Shown here: positions 1 through 11,904 of the stretch, one piece after another
How the letters are laid out: each line of letters opens with the position of its first letter
How positions within the stretch are numbered: position 1 is the first letter of the stretch
NCBI RefSeq assembly: GCF_000518665.1
Contig: NZ_JAEA01000002.1
Coordinates: 310,001 to 374,000 of the forward strand
DNA: 64,000 nucleotides
Direction of reading: 5' to 3'
From: Microvirga flocculans ATCC BAA-817
GTDB taxonomy: Bacteria; Pseudomonadota; Alphaproteobacteria; Rhizobiales; Beijerinckiaceae
Made by a program: the position numbers and the translations under genes
Notes under the pieces: model-generated
Told to the model about the DNA's origin: nothing
Seen by the model: only the letters and a program-made list of their open reading frames with translations
The model's database searches: none

Positions 1-2
1 TC

Positions 3-530
3 GTCATGCTGGATGTCCGCGATGCGGCCTCGATCGGGAAGGCTGCGGCGCAGATCGACGAGCCCATCGATGTGCTCGTCAACAATGCGGGCATCATCGG
101 GCCGCACCGGCAATCGACCCTCGACATGGATTTCGAGGGCTTTCTCGAAACCCTGGACGTCAACACCCTCGGGCCCTTGCGGATCGTCCAGGCCTTCCTG
201 CCGCATCTGAGGCGCTCGAAGGCGCCGAGGATCGTCACCATCTCCAGCCGCATGGGCTCGCTGTCCCACGCCAAGTCCGACCGCATCGCCTACCGCGCCT
301 CGAAGGCGGCCGTGAACAAGGTGATGCAGGCGCTCGCCACGGATCTTCAGGGCGAGGGGATCGTCGCCATTTCCGTGCATCCCGGCTGGGTCCGGACCGA
401 TATGGGCGGCTCCGGCGCCGATATTTCCGTTGAGGAAAGTGCTGAAGGGCTGATCAAGCTGATCGACCGCGTAACGCTTGCGGAAAGCGGTCTCTTCTTC
501 GACTGGACAGGGACACAGATCTCTTTCTGA
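3..530 (+). CDS. SDR family oxidoreductase, 5'-truncated by window edge
   Basis: Short-chain dehydrogenase/reductase, NAD(P)-dependent; substrate unknown. The reading frame is open to the window edge, so the N-terminal dinucleotide-binding GxxxGxG segment lies outside. Visible family features, numbered from the first in-window Met at position 6, are the structural NNAG motif (26-29), the Ser region TISS (about 80), the catalytic YxxxK pair (Tyr96, Lys100) and a HPGWVRTDMGG segment that follows the active site in classical SDRs. The C-terminus is intact. It converges on the Rap1a-like gene. Family assignment is firm; specific activity cannot be inferred. Confidence 0.9.
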   Translation, partial: VMLDVRDAASIGKAAAQIDEPIDVLVNNAGIIGPHRQSTLDMDFEGFLETLDVNTLGPLRIVQAFLPHLRRSKAPRIVTISSRMGSLSHAKSDRIAYRASKAAVNKVMQALATDLQGEGIVAISVHPGWVRTDMGGSGADISVEESAEGLIKLIDRVTLAESGLFFDWTGTQISF

Positions 531-537
531 GAAGAGT

Positions 538-888
538 TCAGGAAGCTCTGCAGGGAAATTTCATGCTCAGCACAATGTTGAGCGCACCTTCCATAGCAAG
601 GGTATTGTAAGGATGTTGCTCCGCGAATTCCCTGAGTGCCTTTGCGAGCTGCTTTGCAGAAATGTTTTCTGGCAGGCAGAGGGAAGTGGAAATCTTACCG
701 TTCTGTGAAAGTGCCTTGATAGCCCCCAAGAAGCCCTCGATATAGGCTTCGCACACAGGCCAGTCTGGCGAACTAGGCTCACACGCATCTAAGTACTGAT
801 ATACCCACCGCCGTTCCGCCTTTACGGGTTGGGTCAGAATTAGAGTTGCGCAAGTCATTGATAAAAATAATGCAATTCTGATTGTCAT
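538..888 (-). CDS. Rap1a/Tai-like small exported protein
   Basis: A 116-residue protein with an N-terminal signal peptide (about residues 1-24, cleavage near VKA-E). The mature part has four Cys (36, 46, 71, 113) that could form two disulfides. The pattern EAYIEGFLGAI...CLPENISAKQLAKAL...HP...A...FPC matches what I know of the Rap1a/Tai family, whose founders are periplasmic immunity proteins against type VI secretion amidase effectors. Most chromosomal members are orphans of unknown role. No effector or secretion gene lies in this window, so immunity function is not supported here. Visible base use is less GC-rich than the flanking genes. Confidence 0.7.
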   Translation of the reverse strand: MTIRIALFLSMTCATLILTQPVKAERRWVYQYLDACEPSSPDWPVCEAYIEGFLGAIKALSQNGKISTSLCLPENISAKQLAKALREFAEQHPYNTLAMEGALNIVLSMKFPCRAS

Positions 889-1015
889 AGCCCTTTCGTA
901 CTGTATGGGTCACATAGTTTCAATTGAGTGCGGCTAATTTCGTCCTATCCCGGTTGGGTTCTTCGACGAAACAGTGTATGACCCTTGAGGCACGAGACAA
1001 AAGAAGAGAGTCCAC

Positions 1016-2494
1016 GTGCCAGCCGATCACATTTCCGCCTTCCAATCCGTTGCCACACCTGAAGAAGCCGTCGAGCGGCTCATTGCGCTCCACGACAGCG
1101 CCATCGACGCCCAGCGCCATGCCCTGGAGCATTTCTTCGCAACCGGCACGGCCCCCACGCCCCTCGAACGCTCCCGTTTCCGCTATCCCGAGCTGCGCCT
1201 CGATTACCGGTCGACCTCGGTTCCGCCCGTCAAGCAGCGCGCCTATGCCAAGTTCCAGGGCCCCGGCATCTATGCGACGACCGTCACGCAGCCGGCCTTT
1301 TTCAAGAATTACCTGCTGGAGCAGCTGAACTACCTCGTGCGCGATTACGGGGCCACCATCGCGGTGGGCGTCAGCGACCAGGAGATTCCCTATCCTTACG
1401 TCTTCGAGCGCGGGGACGAGCTCGGGCGCGGCGCGCATTCGGCGGCCGAACTCGCCCAGCATTTCCCGACGCCGCTTCTCGCCAAGGTCGGCGACGAGAT
1501 CGCCGACGGCACCTGGATCTTCCACGAGGGCGAGCCGCGCCCGCTCGCGCTCTTCGATGCGGCGCGGGTGGATTACTCGCTTCGCCGCCTCGTGCACTAC
1601 ACGGGCAGCGACTGGCGCTGCGTCCAGCCCTGGATCCTGCTCACCAACTATCACCGCTATGTGGACCAGTTCATCCGCTGGGCCGTGACGGAGCTGGAGA
1701 ACGAGAGCGGGCCTTATACGAGGCTGGTGCTGCCGGGCGGCGTCACCATCGAACGCGGCCTGGACAGGACGGCGGTCGACGAGCTGATCGCTTCATCGCC
1801 CTGGCATCGCTTCCAGATGCCCGCCTATCACCTGATGCGCAAGGACGGGCAGGGCGTGACGCTCGTCAATATCGGCGTCGGCCCGTCGAACGCGAAGAAC
1901 ATCACGGATCACCTGGCGGTGCTGCGCCCCCATTGCTGGCTCATGGTGGGCCATTGCGGTGGCCTGCGCCAGTCGCAGTCCATCGGCGATTACGTGCTGG
2001 CTCACGGCTATCTCCGCCGCGACCGCATCCTCGACGGCGCCGTGCCGCCGGAAATTCCGCTGCCCGCACTGGCCGAAATCCAGGTCGCCCTGCAGGACGC
2101 GGCGGTGCAGGTCACCGGCGAGCGGGGCGAGGAGCTGAAGCGGCGCCTGCGCACCGGCACGGTCGTGACCTATGACGACCGGAACTGGGAGCTGCGCTGG
2201 AGCCAGGAGCGGCGGCAGATCAACCTGTCCCGCGCCATCGCGGTGGACATGGAAAGCGGCACCATCGCCGCCCAGGGCTACCGCCTGCGCGTGCCCTACG
2301 GCACCCTGCTATGCGTGTCGGACAAGCCGCTGCACGGGGAGATCAAGCTGCCCGGCGCGGCCAACGCCTTCTACGAGCGGGCGGTGAGCGAGCACCTCAT
2401 GATCGGCCTCGCGGCGCTCGACATCCTGCGGGGGCAGCGCTCCTCCCTGCATTCGCGCAAGCTGCGCAGCTTCGACGAACCGCCCTTCCGGTAA
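1016..2494 (+). CDS. amn: AMP nucleosidase
   Basis: Hydrolyses AMP to adenine and ribose 5-phosphate, acting in purine salvage and adenylate balance in the cytoplasm. The protein has 492 residues, the normal length for the long AMP nucleosidase family. The N-terminal half is the family-specific regulatory domain. The C-terminal half is a purine-nucleoside-phosphorylase fold with GVGPSNAKN (about 286-294), VGHCGGLR, and AVDMESGTIAAQG (about 408-419), the conserved Glu-containing nucleoside-binding motif. I chose the GTG at 1016 because a purine-rich stretch (1001-1010) sits about 5 bases upstream. The gene is monocistronic, with a terminator hairpin right after the stop. Confidence 0.93.
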   Translation: MPADHISAFQSVATPEEAVERLIALHDSAIDAQRHALEHFFATGTAPTPLERSRFRYPELRLDYRSTSVPPVKQRAYAKFQGPGIYATTVTQPAFFKNYLLEQLNYLVRDYGATIAVGVSDQEIPYPYVFERGDELGRGAHSAAELAQHFPTPLLAKVGDEIADGTWIFHEGEPRPLALFDAARVDYSLRRLVHYTGSDWRCVQPWILLTNYHRYVDQFIRWAVTELENESGPYTRLVLPGGVTIERGLDRTAVDELIASSPWHRFQMPAYHLMRKDGQGVTLVNIGVGPSNAKNITDHLAVLRPHCWLMVGHCGGLRQSQSIGDYVLAHGYLRRDRILDGAVPPEIPLPALAEIQVALQDAAVQVTGERGEELKRRLRTGTVVTYDDRNWELRWSQERRQINLSRAIAVDMESGTIAAQGYRLRVPYGTLLCVSDKPLHGEIKLPGAANAFYERAVSEHLMIGLAALDILRGQRSSLHSRKLRSFDEPPFR

Positions 2495-2516
2495 GCCGTC
2501 AAAACATGCTCGCGTC

Positions 2517-2546
2517 ATCACCGGCCTCACGCCGGTGATTTCGTTT
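2517..2546 (+). terminator. Rho-independent terminator of amn
   Basis: Perfect 9-bp inverted repeat ATCACCGGC / GCCGGTGAT (2517-2525 and 2531-2539) with a 5-base loop, followed by a T-rich run TTCGTTT. It lies 22 bases after the amn stop codon. Confidence 0.75.
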
Positions 2547-2550
2547 GGAG

Positions 2551-2592
2551 CCATTTCAGGACAAGCGGGAACCGGTTTCCCGTCCGAAATGG
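2551..2592. repeat. 42-bp dispersed palindromic repeat, copy 1
   Basis: Imperfect palindrome running from CCATTTC to GAAATGG with GGGAACCGGTTTCCC at its core. A second copy of identical length differs at only three positions and lies at 35069-35110, just after recN. Both copies sit directly behind gene ends. This resembles REP-type extragenic palindromes of Rhizobiales genomes. Confidence 0.8.
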
Positions 2593-2642
2593 CGGTGCCA
2601 TGGCCGCCAGCTCAAAACGCTTGCTTGCCCTCGCGTCAAAAT

Positions 2643-2666
2643 ACATATAAATATATCTTTATATGT
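2643..2666. promoter_or_regulatory. AT-rich palindrome, probable operator of the ArsR-type regulator
   Basis: Perfect 9-bp inverted repeat ACATATAAA / TTTATATGT separated by TATATC, in an otherwise GC-rich region. It ends 11 bases before the TTG start of the ArsR-methyltransferase gene, where a repressor would block the promoter or ribosome binding. The layout fits an autoregulatory ArsR-family operator. From recall it resembles SahR-type methionine-cycle sites of alphaproteobacteria, which I could not verify. Confidence 0.65.
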
Positions 2667-2677
2667 AAGAGCGAGAT

Positions 2678-3697
2678 TTGGCTTTGCCCGACACTCCGTC
2701 TCCATCTCTGGACCTGACCCTGGACGTTCTGCGGGCCGCCGCGGAGGAGACGCGCCTGCGGATCCTGGCGCTCCTGACGGAGGGCGAGCTCTCGGTCTCC
2801 GACCTCACGGACATTCTCGGCCAGTCCCAGCCGCGCATCTCCCGCCACCTGAAGCTCCTCGTCGAGGCCGGTCTCGTGGAGCGGCACCGGGAAGGGGCCT
2901 GGGCCTTTTTCCGGCTCACCGACCGGGGCGTGGCCCTGCGCATCATCCGCCCGACCCTGGAAAGCCTGGACCGGTCCGACCCGCAATTGCTGGAGGACCG
3001 CACCCGGCTCGAAGCCGTGCGCGCCCAGCGCTCCCAGGCCGCCCAGGCCTTCTTCTCGCGTCTGGCTCCCGAATGGGACCGCCTGCGCTCGCTTCATGCC
3101 CCCGAGGCGGTGGTCGAGGCCGCCGTGCTCGACGCTTTGGGGCCGGCGCCGATCCGCAATCTCGTCGATCTCGGCACCGGCACCGGCCGCATGCTGCAAT
3201 TGCTGGCGCCCCGGGCCCAGCGCACGGTCGGGCTGGACGCCAGCCATGCCATGCTCTCGGTCGCCCGCGCCAATCTGGAGAAGGCGGGCCTGCGGGGCAT
3301 CGAGCTGCGGCAGGGCGATATCTATGCGCCTCCGTTCCCGCGCAACACCTTCGATCTCGTCGTGATCCATCAGGTGCTGCATTACCTGGACGATCCGGCC
3401 CGCGCGATCCGCGAGGCGGCCCGCCTGGTGGCCCCCGGCGGACGCATCCTCGTGGTGGATTTCGCGCCGCATAACCTCGAATTCCTGCGCGAGGCGCAGG
3501 CGCATCGCCGCCTCGGCTTCGCTCCGTCCCAGGTGGCGGGATGGCTCGACGAGGCGGGGCTCGACTGCACCCTCAACCGGGAGATCGCCCCGCCCAGGAA
3601 GGGCGAGGAGCAATTGACCGTATCCCTTTGGCTTGGCCAGGATCGCCGCGCTTTGACGGATTGGCCCTTGAACGAACCCGACAGAGAGGTCGCCTGA
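2678..3697 (+). CDS. ArsR-family regulator fused to SAM-dependent methyltransferase domain
   Basis: 339 residues in two modules. Residues about 15-95 form a winged-helix ArsR HTH (EETRLRILALL, then SVSDLTDILGQSQPRISRHLKLL). Residues about 130-310 form a class I methyltransferase fold with the SAM-binding motif VDLGTGTGRML (about 162-172), VGLDAS and FDLVVIHQVLHYL. No ArsR-type metal-binding Cys cluster is visible. The TTG start is supported by the frame and by the palindrome just upstream. The stop overlaps the metF ATG by one base (TGATG), so the two are translationally coupled. Known family logic is an SAH/SAM-sensing repressor of methionine-cycle genes (SahR-like); that role here is inference from domain fusion and neighbours. 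Confidence 0.85.
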   Translation: MALPDTPSPSLDLTLDVLRAAAEETRLRILALLTEGELSVSDLTDILGQSQPRISRHLKLLVEAGLVERHREGAWAFFRLTDRGVALRIIRPTLESLDRSDPQLLEDRTRLEAVRAQRSQAAQAFFSRLAPEWDRLRSLHAPEAVVEAAVLDALGPAPIRNLVDLGTGTGRMLQLLAPRAQRTVGLDASHAMLSVARANLEKAGLRGIELRQGDIYAPPFPRNTFDLVVIHQVLHYLDDPARAIREAARLVAPGGRILVVDFAPHNLEFLREAQAHRRLGFAPSQVAGWLDEAGLDCTLNREIAPPRKGEEQLTVSLWLGQDRRALTDWPLNEPDREVA

Positions 3698-4601
3698 TGT
3701 CACCGCTCACCCTTCGCCCAAGCCGTCAGGCCTCCCGCCCGATCAAGGTCTCCTTCGAGTTCTTTCCGCCCAAGTCCCCGGAGATGGAGGCGACCCTCTG
3801 GTCATCGATCCAGCGCCTCGCCCCGCTCAATCCGCAATTCGTTTCCGTGACCTACGGCGCGGGCGGCTCCACCCGCGAGCGCACGCATGCCACGGTCTCC
3901 CGCATCGTGAAGGAAACGCATCTCAAGCCTGCCGCGCACCTGACCTGCGTCGCCGCGACGAAGGAAGAGATCGACGGCGTCATCCGCTCCTATTGGGATG
4001 CGGGCGTGCGCCATGTGGTGGCCCTGCGCGGCGATCCCGTCGCGGGCATCGGCACGGCATACGAGCCGCATCCCGCGGATACCGGCAGACCTGCGATCTC
4101 GTGGCGGGCATCAAGGCCATCGGCGATTTCGAGGTCTCCGTCTCCGCCTATCCGGAGAAGCACCCGGAGGCCCCCTCGCTCGATGCGGATATCGACGTGC
4201 TGAAGGCGAAGGTGGATAGCGGCGCGGACCGCGCCATCACCCAGTTCTTCTTCGACAACGATCTCTACTTCCGTTACCTCGACCGCGTCCGCGCGCGCGG
4301 CATCGAGATCCCGATCGTGCCCGGCATCGTGCCGGTGCAGAACTTCAAGCAGACGGCGAACTTCGCCGCCAAGACGGGAGCCAGCGTTCCCGATTGGCTC
4401 GCCGCCCGGTTCGAGGGCCTGGACAACGACGTGGAGACCCGCAAGCTCGTGGCGGCGGCGGTCGCCGCGGAGCAGGTGCTCGATCTCGTCGACCGCGGCG
4501 TCAACGAATTCCACTTCTACACCATGAACCGTGCCGATCTGGTCTATGCGATCTGTCACCTGCTCGGGCTGCGCGACCAGCAGGTGAAAGCGGCTGCGTG
4601 A
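3697..4601 (+). pseudogene. metF: 5,10-methylenetetrahydrofolate reductase, interrupted by a one-base frameshift
   Basis: MetF reduces 5,10-methylene-THF to 5-methyl-THF, the methyl donor for MetH. The ATG-initiated frame reads SFEFFPPKSPEME, VSVTYGAGGSTRERT and HVVALRGDP, then goes off family after AYEPHP and stops at 4203. The rest (GYRQTCDLVAGIKAI, SVSAYPEKHPEAP, ITQFFFDN, PGIVPVQNF, EFHFYTMNRADL) is in another frame ending at 4601. Adding one G within 4072-4077 (CCC-GGC-GGA instead of CCC-GCG-GA) restores a 301-residue protein of normal family length. Everything else looks intact, so either a very recent mutation or a sequencing error is likely. It is coupled to the upstream ArsR-type gene. 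Confidence 0.85.
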
Positions 4602-4609
4602 CGTGTTCG

Positions 4610-4641
4610 ATGCCCGGCTCTGCCGGGCATTTGCCTTTGCT
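4610..4641 (+). terminator. Hairpin with T-rich tail between metF and metH
   Basis: Perfect 9-bp inverted repeat ATGCCCGGC / GCCGGGCAT (4610-4618, 4622-4630) with a 3-base loop, followed by TTGCCTTTGCT. It could terminate or attenuate transcription after metF. The T run is imperfect, so partial read-through to metH is possible. Confidence 0.5.
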
Positions 4642-4702
4642 CTATTGAAACCAGCGCCGACGGCCGGATCAAACCGGCTGCGGTGAAAAGAGAACAGACC
4701 GA

Positions 4703-8458
<3,756 letters not shown>

Positions 8459-8465
8459 GAAAGCT

Positions 8466-9236
8466 TCATGCGGCGGCCGCAGAGGGCCGCCGTGCAATCA
8501 GGTCGCGCAAGGTGGTGATGGTGGAGGCATCCGCCACGCCGTCCACGCGCTCGGGGCGGAAATGGCGCTGGAAGGCGGCCACGACCTTCTCCGTCTCCTC
8601 GTCGAAAACTCCGGTGATCTTCACACCGTAGCCATACATCGCGAGCATGGCCTGAAGCGCTTCGATGGGCATGCCCTGATCGCCGCGGGAGAAGAAGCGC
8701 CCGTCGCTCAAGCCTGCGGGCGCGACCCAATGGCCGACACCGGCCTCGTGCAGCGTCTTCCAGGGAAAGCGCTCGCCGGGATCGACCTTGCGGCCGGGGG
8801 CGACGTCCGAATGGGCGAGCACCCGCGTCGCCGGAATGCGCCAGCGTGTGACGATGTCCTTCGCGAGCGCCGCGACGCTCCCGATCTGCGCGTCGGGGAA
8901 GGGCGGCAGGCCGCCCGGATGACCGGGATTGGCGATCTCGATCCCGATGGAGCAGGAATTGACGTCGGTCTCGCCATCCCAGGAGGAGAGGCCCGCATGC
9001 CAGGCCCGGCGCGATTCCGGAACGAGCTGCAGCACGCGCCCGTCGCCGAACACGAAGTAATGGGCTGAAACCTGCGAGACCGGGTTGCACAGCCATTGCA
9101 GGGCCTCGCCCTCGTCCGGCATGCCCGTGTAGTGGAGGATCAGCATGCTGGGGCGCTGCCCGTCCTTGCGCTCCCCGTGATTGGGCGATGGAAACACCTT
9201 GCTGGCGATGGGGCTTTCCGGGGACAGCGCGGTCAT
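8466..9236 (-). CDS. N-acetylmuramoyl-L-alanine amidase (AmpD-like) with peptidoglycan-binding domain
   Basis: Amidase_2 family enzyme cleaving the MurNAc-L-Ala bond of muropeptides or peptidoglycan. Of 256 residues, about 30-165 form the amidase domain with zinc ligands His35 (LILHYTG), His142 and Asp152 in AHSDVAPGRKVDPG, and Glu100 in the SIGIEI strand. Residues about 180-250 form a C-terminal peptidoglycan-binding repeat (MPIEALQAMLAMYGYGVKITGVFDEET). No signal peptide is obvious, fitting a cytoplasmic AmpD-type recycling role, although the wall-binding domain leaves an envelope role open. The ATG at 9236 lies 4 bases after the upstream TerB/J gene's stop, so the pair is probably cotranscribed. 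Confidence 0.9.
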   Translation of the reverse strand: MTALSPESPIASKVFPSPNHGERKDGQRPSMLILHYTGMPDEGEALQWLCNPVSQVSAHYFVFGDGRVLQLVPESRRAWHAGLSSWDGETDVNSCSIGIEIANPGHPGGLPPFPDAQIGSVAALAKDIVTRWRIPATRVLAHSDVAPGRKVDPGERFPWKTLHEAGVGHWVAPAGLSDGRFFSRGDQGMPIEALQAMLAMYGYGVKITGVFDEETEKVVAAFQRHFRPERVDGVADASTITTLRDLIARRPSAAAA

Positions 9237-9240
9237 GAGG

Positions 9241-9966
9241 TCACCTGATCTTCCGTTCGGCGGCGACGCGTTCCCAGGCGGCGTTGATTGCGGCCAGCCG
9301 CTCGGTGGCGATCCTGACGGCCTCCGGCGGCAGGCCCCGGGCAATCTCGCGGTCCGGGTGGTTGTCGGCCACAAGCCTGCGGTAGTGCCGCTTCAGCTCC
9401 TCGTCGCTCATGCTCCGGTCGGCCTTGAGAATGAGGTAGGGATCGTCCGCGCGCTTCACGTGGCGCGCGGCGATGCGTTCGAACTCGGCGTCGGAGAGGC
9501 CGAAGATCGCGGCCACATCCTTGAGATAGGCATACTCGGCCTCGTGGACCGCTTCGTCGGCTTTCGCGATGTGGAACAGGCCGTCGAGCACGTCTTCCAG
9601 AAGGGCGGGCTCGTCCTTGAACTCCTCGCCGATCTGCCGGGCATAGGCCTCGAACCCGTCCGAGGTCTGCATGGCGAGGTTGAACAGGCGTTCGACCCGC
9701 TCGTGCTCGCTTTCCGGCACCTCGACGATCTGCTCGAAGGCCCTGACCTCCACATCCACCACCACGCCGTCGGCCTTGGCCATCTTGGCGGCCAGGGCAA
9801 CCAGGCCCATGGTGAACAGAACATCGCGCGGGGGCTTTCCGAACAAAGCGCCTTCGCGGTCGATGAGCATGTGGCCGGCGACGCCGCCCAGCAGCGCGCC
9901 GATGGGCCCACCCAAAGCAAATCCGATCCCGGCGCCGCCGAGCTTACCCCAAATCGACTGAATCAT
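9241..9966 (-). CDS. TerB/DnaJ-domain protein (DjlA-like)
   Basis: 241 residues. The N-terminus is hydrophobic and Gly-rich (GGAGIGFALGGPIGALLGGVAG, in part) and may insert into or associate with the membrane. The middle (about 45-160) is a TerB-like helical domain. The C-terminus is a J domain with the HPD tripeptide at 203-205 in RHYRRLVADNHPD, so it should stimulate a DnaK-type chaperone. The domain order matches DjlA-like co-chaperones. I chose the ATG at 9966; an in-frame TTG at 9999 would add 11 residues but falls in the upstream terminator's T tract. It precedes the amidase in the same orientation. Confidence 0.85.
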   Translation of the reverse strand: MIQSIWGKLGGAGIGFALGGPIGALLGGVAGHMLIDREGALFGKPPRDVLFTMGLVALAAKMAKADGVVVDVEVRAFEQIVEVPESEHERVERLFNLAMQTSDGFEAYARQIGEEFKDEPALLEDVLDGLFHIAKADEAVHEAEYAYLKDVAAIFGLSDAEFERIAARHVKRADDPYLILKADRSMSDEELKRHYRRLVADNHPDREIARGLPPEAVRIATERLAAINAAWERVAAERKIR

Positions 9967-9995
9967 CTCAAGTTCAGTCGTACGCTCAAGTCCGG

Positions 9996-10030
9996 GCAAA
10001 AGAAAAGGGGGCCGAGATGGCTCGGCCCCC
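9996..10030 (-). terminator. Rho-independent terminator of the glycine-zipper lipoprotein gene
   Basis: Perfect 10-bp inverted repeat GGGGGCCGAG / CTCGGCCCCC (10007-10016, 10021-10030) with a 4-base loop. On the minus strand it is followed by CTTTTCTTTTG. It lies 23 bases after the lipoprotein stop and ahead of the TerB/J gene. Confidence 0.9.
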
Positions 10031-10053
10031 GAATTCGATCGTAAAGATTGCGA

Positions 10054-10332
10054 TCAGCGGCAGTAAACGTTGCCGTAGATATCCTGGTAAGTGCCATACG
10101 GGCAGGCCGGACGGCTCGGCGTGGTCGCAGCGCCGACGATCGCACCGCCGGCAGCACCGATCGCCGCACCGGCCAGAGCGCCGCTGCCGCGGCCCGTCGC
10201 AGCACCACCGATCGCCGCACCAGCAAGGCCGCCGATCGCGGCGCCGCCGACCGCGCGTTCGCCGGGGGTATTGCAAGCTGCCATCGAGAGGGTGAGTGCA
10301 CCGGCGGCAATGGCTGTCATGATCTTCTTCAT
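10054..10332 (-). CDS. Glycine-zipper lipoprotein
   Basis: 92-residue envelope lipoprotein. The signal peptide ends in a lipobox LSMAAC with the lipidated Cys at residue 20. The body is a run of small-residue GxxxG repeats (GGAAIGGLAGAAIGGAATG, then GALAGAAIGAAGGAIVG), the glycine-zipper pattern of outer-membrane-associated lipoproteins. It ends in a short aromatic/Cys tail (CPYGTYQDIYGNVYCR). Precise function is unknown; such proteins are often abundant envelope or stress components. It is divergent from the lytic transglycosylase and has its own strong terminator. Confidence 0.88.
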   Translation of the reverse strand: MKKIMTAIAAGALTLSMAACNTPGERAVGGAAIGGLAGAAIGGAATGRGSGALAGAAIGAAGGAIVGAATTPSRPACPYGTYQDIYGNVYCR

Positions 10333-10626
10333 GGAGGCTTCCCTGTAATTGTGCGGGCGGTAGGCTGCCCAGCTCTGTTTAGCTTGACCTTACGCTCTCG
10401 CCAACTCCTGGACATTGAAAGAGTTCCTCCCGTCCCCGGCAAGCCGACGAAAAATTTTCAGCTCTCCCGGAGGCTAGAATTGTGGCGGAAAGCCCTGAAG
10501 CCCCAAGGGAAAGCGGATCGGCTCGAAGCAATTCCGAACACAATTGCGGCTCGGCCTGCCTCATCTTCGCCTTATTTCGCCCCCACCCAGCGCGCCCTCG
10601 TGACAATAGCCAGTTGGAGTATCGGT

Positions 10627-11463
10627 TTGACTTGGCAACATTTCCTCAGAAGCCTCGTAATTGCGCTCCTCGGCGCCGCCGCCTTGACCCTGGCATCCCA
10701 GGCGCGGGCCGAGGGAGGAAGTGCCGACAAGATCGTCTCTCCCGACCAGGCCGAGGACTTCCTGAAGGCCGCTGCGGAAGAAGCGTCCGCTCCCGTCGAG
10801 GAGGACGCCGCCGAGGCGGCCGACGCCAAGAAGACGGCCAAGGCCGCAGCGCCTAAGAAGGAGGCCGTCGCCTCCAAGCCCGTGTCCGGCAAACCCGTCC
10901 CTGACAAATCTGCCCCCGCCAAGCCGCAGCCCGCCGAGCCCGAGGCTGCCGAGGCCAAGGAGGAGGGCGCACAGGCTGAGGAGGTCGCCGCCGGCGAGGC
11001 GGGCGAGACCGACGCGGAGCAGACCGCTTCGCTTCCGGCCGCACCCGTGGATCCCAAGCTGAGGCTCCGCCCGTCGGACAGCCAGCGCGCGACCGCCATG
11101 AAACCGCTGATCGCCCGCTACGCCGCCGAGAACGGCCTGCCCTACGAACTGGCCGATGCCATCGTCCGCCTCGAGAGCCGCTACAATCCCGGCGCCCGCA
11201 ACGGCCCGCATATGGGCCTGACCCAGATCAACTTTCGCACCGCCCAGTCCCTCGGCTACCAGGGAGCGGCGGCCGGACTCCTCGATGCGGAGACGAACCT
11301 CCGCTACGGCCTGAAATATCTGGCCAGGGCCTATAAGCTGGCCGGAGGCGATACCTGCGGCACCATTCTGCGCTACCAGTTCGGGCACCGGGCCCAGACC
11401 ATGACGAGCGCGTCGCGGACCTATTGCGCCAAGGTGAAGGTGATCACGGCCGCGGCCGAGTGA
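10627..11463 (+). CDS. Exported lytic transglycosylase (SLT domain)
   Basis: Cleaves the glycan backbone of peptidoglycan to 1,6-anhydro ends in the periplasm. Of 278 residues, 1-28 are a signal peptide (hydrophobic LVIALLGAAALTLA, then ARA-E). About 45-140 are a low-complexity Ala/Lys/Glu/Pro linker. The C-terminal SLT domain has catalytic Glu183 in RLESRYNPGARN, then GLTQIN and GLKYLARAY. I chose the TTG at 10627 because GGAG lies 7 bases upstream and the signal peptide starts there; the frame stays open much further upstream but without family-like sequence. It stands next to rnpB and the division cluster. Confidence 0.87.
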   Translation: MTWQHFLRSLVIALLGAAALTLASQARAEGGSADKIVSPDQAEDFLKAAAEEASAPVEEDAAEAADAKKTAKAAAPKKEAVASKPVSGKPVPDKSAPAKPQPAEPEAAEAKEEGAQAEEVAAGEAGETDAEQTASLPAAPVDPKLRLRPSDSQRATAMKPLIARYAAENGLPYELADAIVRLESRYNPGARNGPHMGLTQINFRTAQSLGYQGAAAGLLDAETNLRYGLKYLARAYKLAGGDTCGTILRYQFGHRAQTMTSASRTYCAKVKVITAAAE

Positions 11464-11473
11464 TCCTGCACCC

Positions 11474-11502
11474 TTGACGGCAGGACCCTTTTGGCACCAC
11501 AT
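11474..11502 (+). promoter_or_regulatory. Promoter of rnpB
   Basis: A CTTGAC-type -35 (TTGACG 11474-11479), a 17-base spacer and CCACAT as -10. This would start transcription at about 11509-11510, which agrees with the RNase P RNA 5' end judged from P1 pairing. The -10 is weak. Confidence 0.55.
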
Positions 11503-11509
11503 CCCCATC

Positions 11510-11904
<395 letters not shown>

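Noticed and set aside
4060-4100. Programmed ribosomal frameshifting in metF
   Set aside because: No slippery heptamer or downstream structure suited to frameshifting is apparent, and MetF is not known to use it; deletion or sequencing error is simpler.
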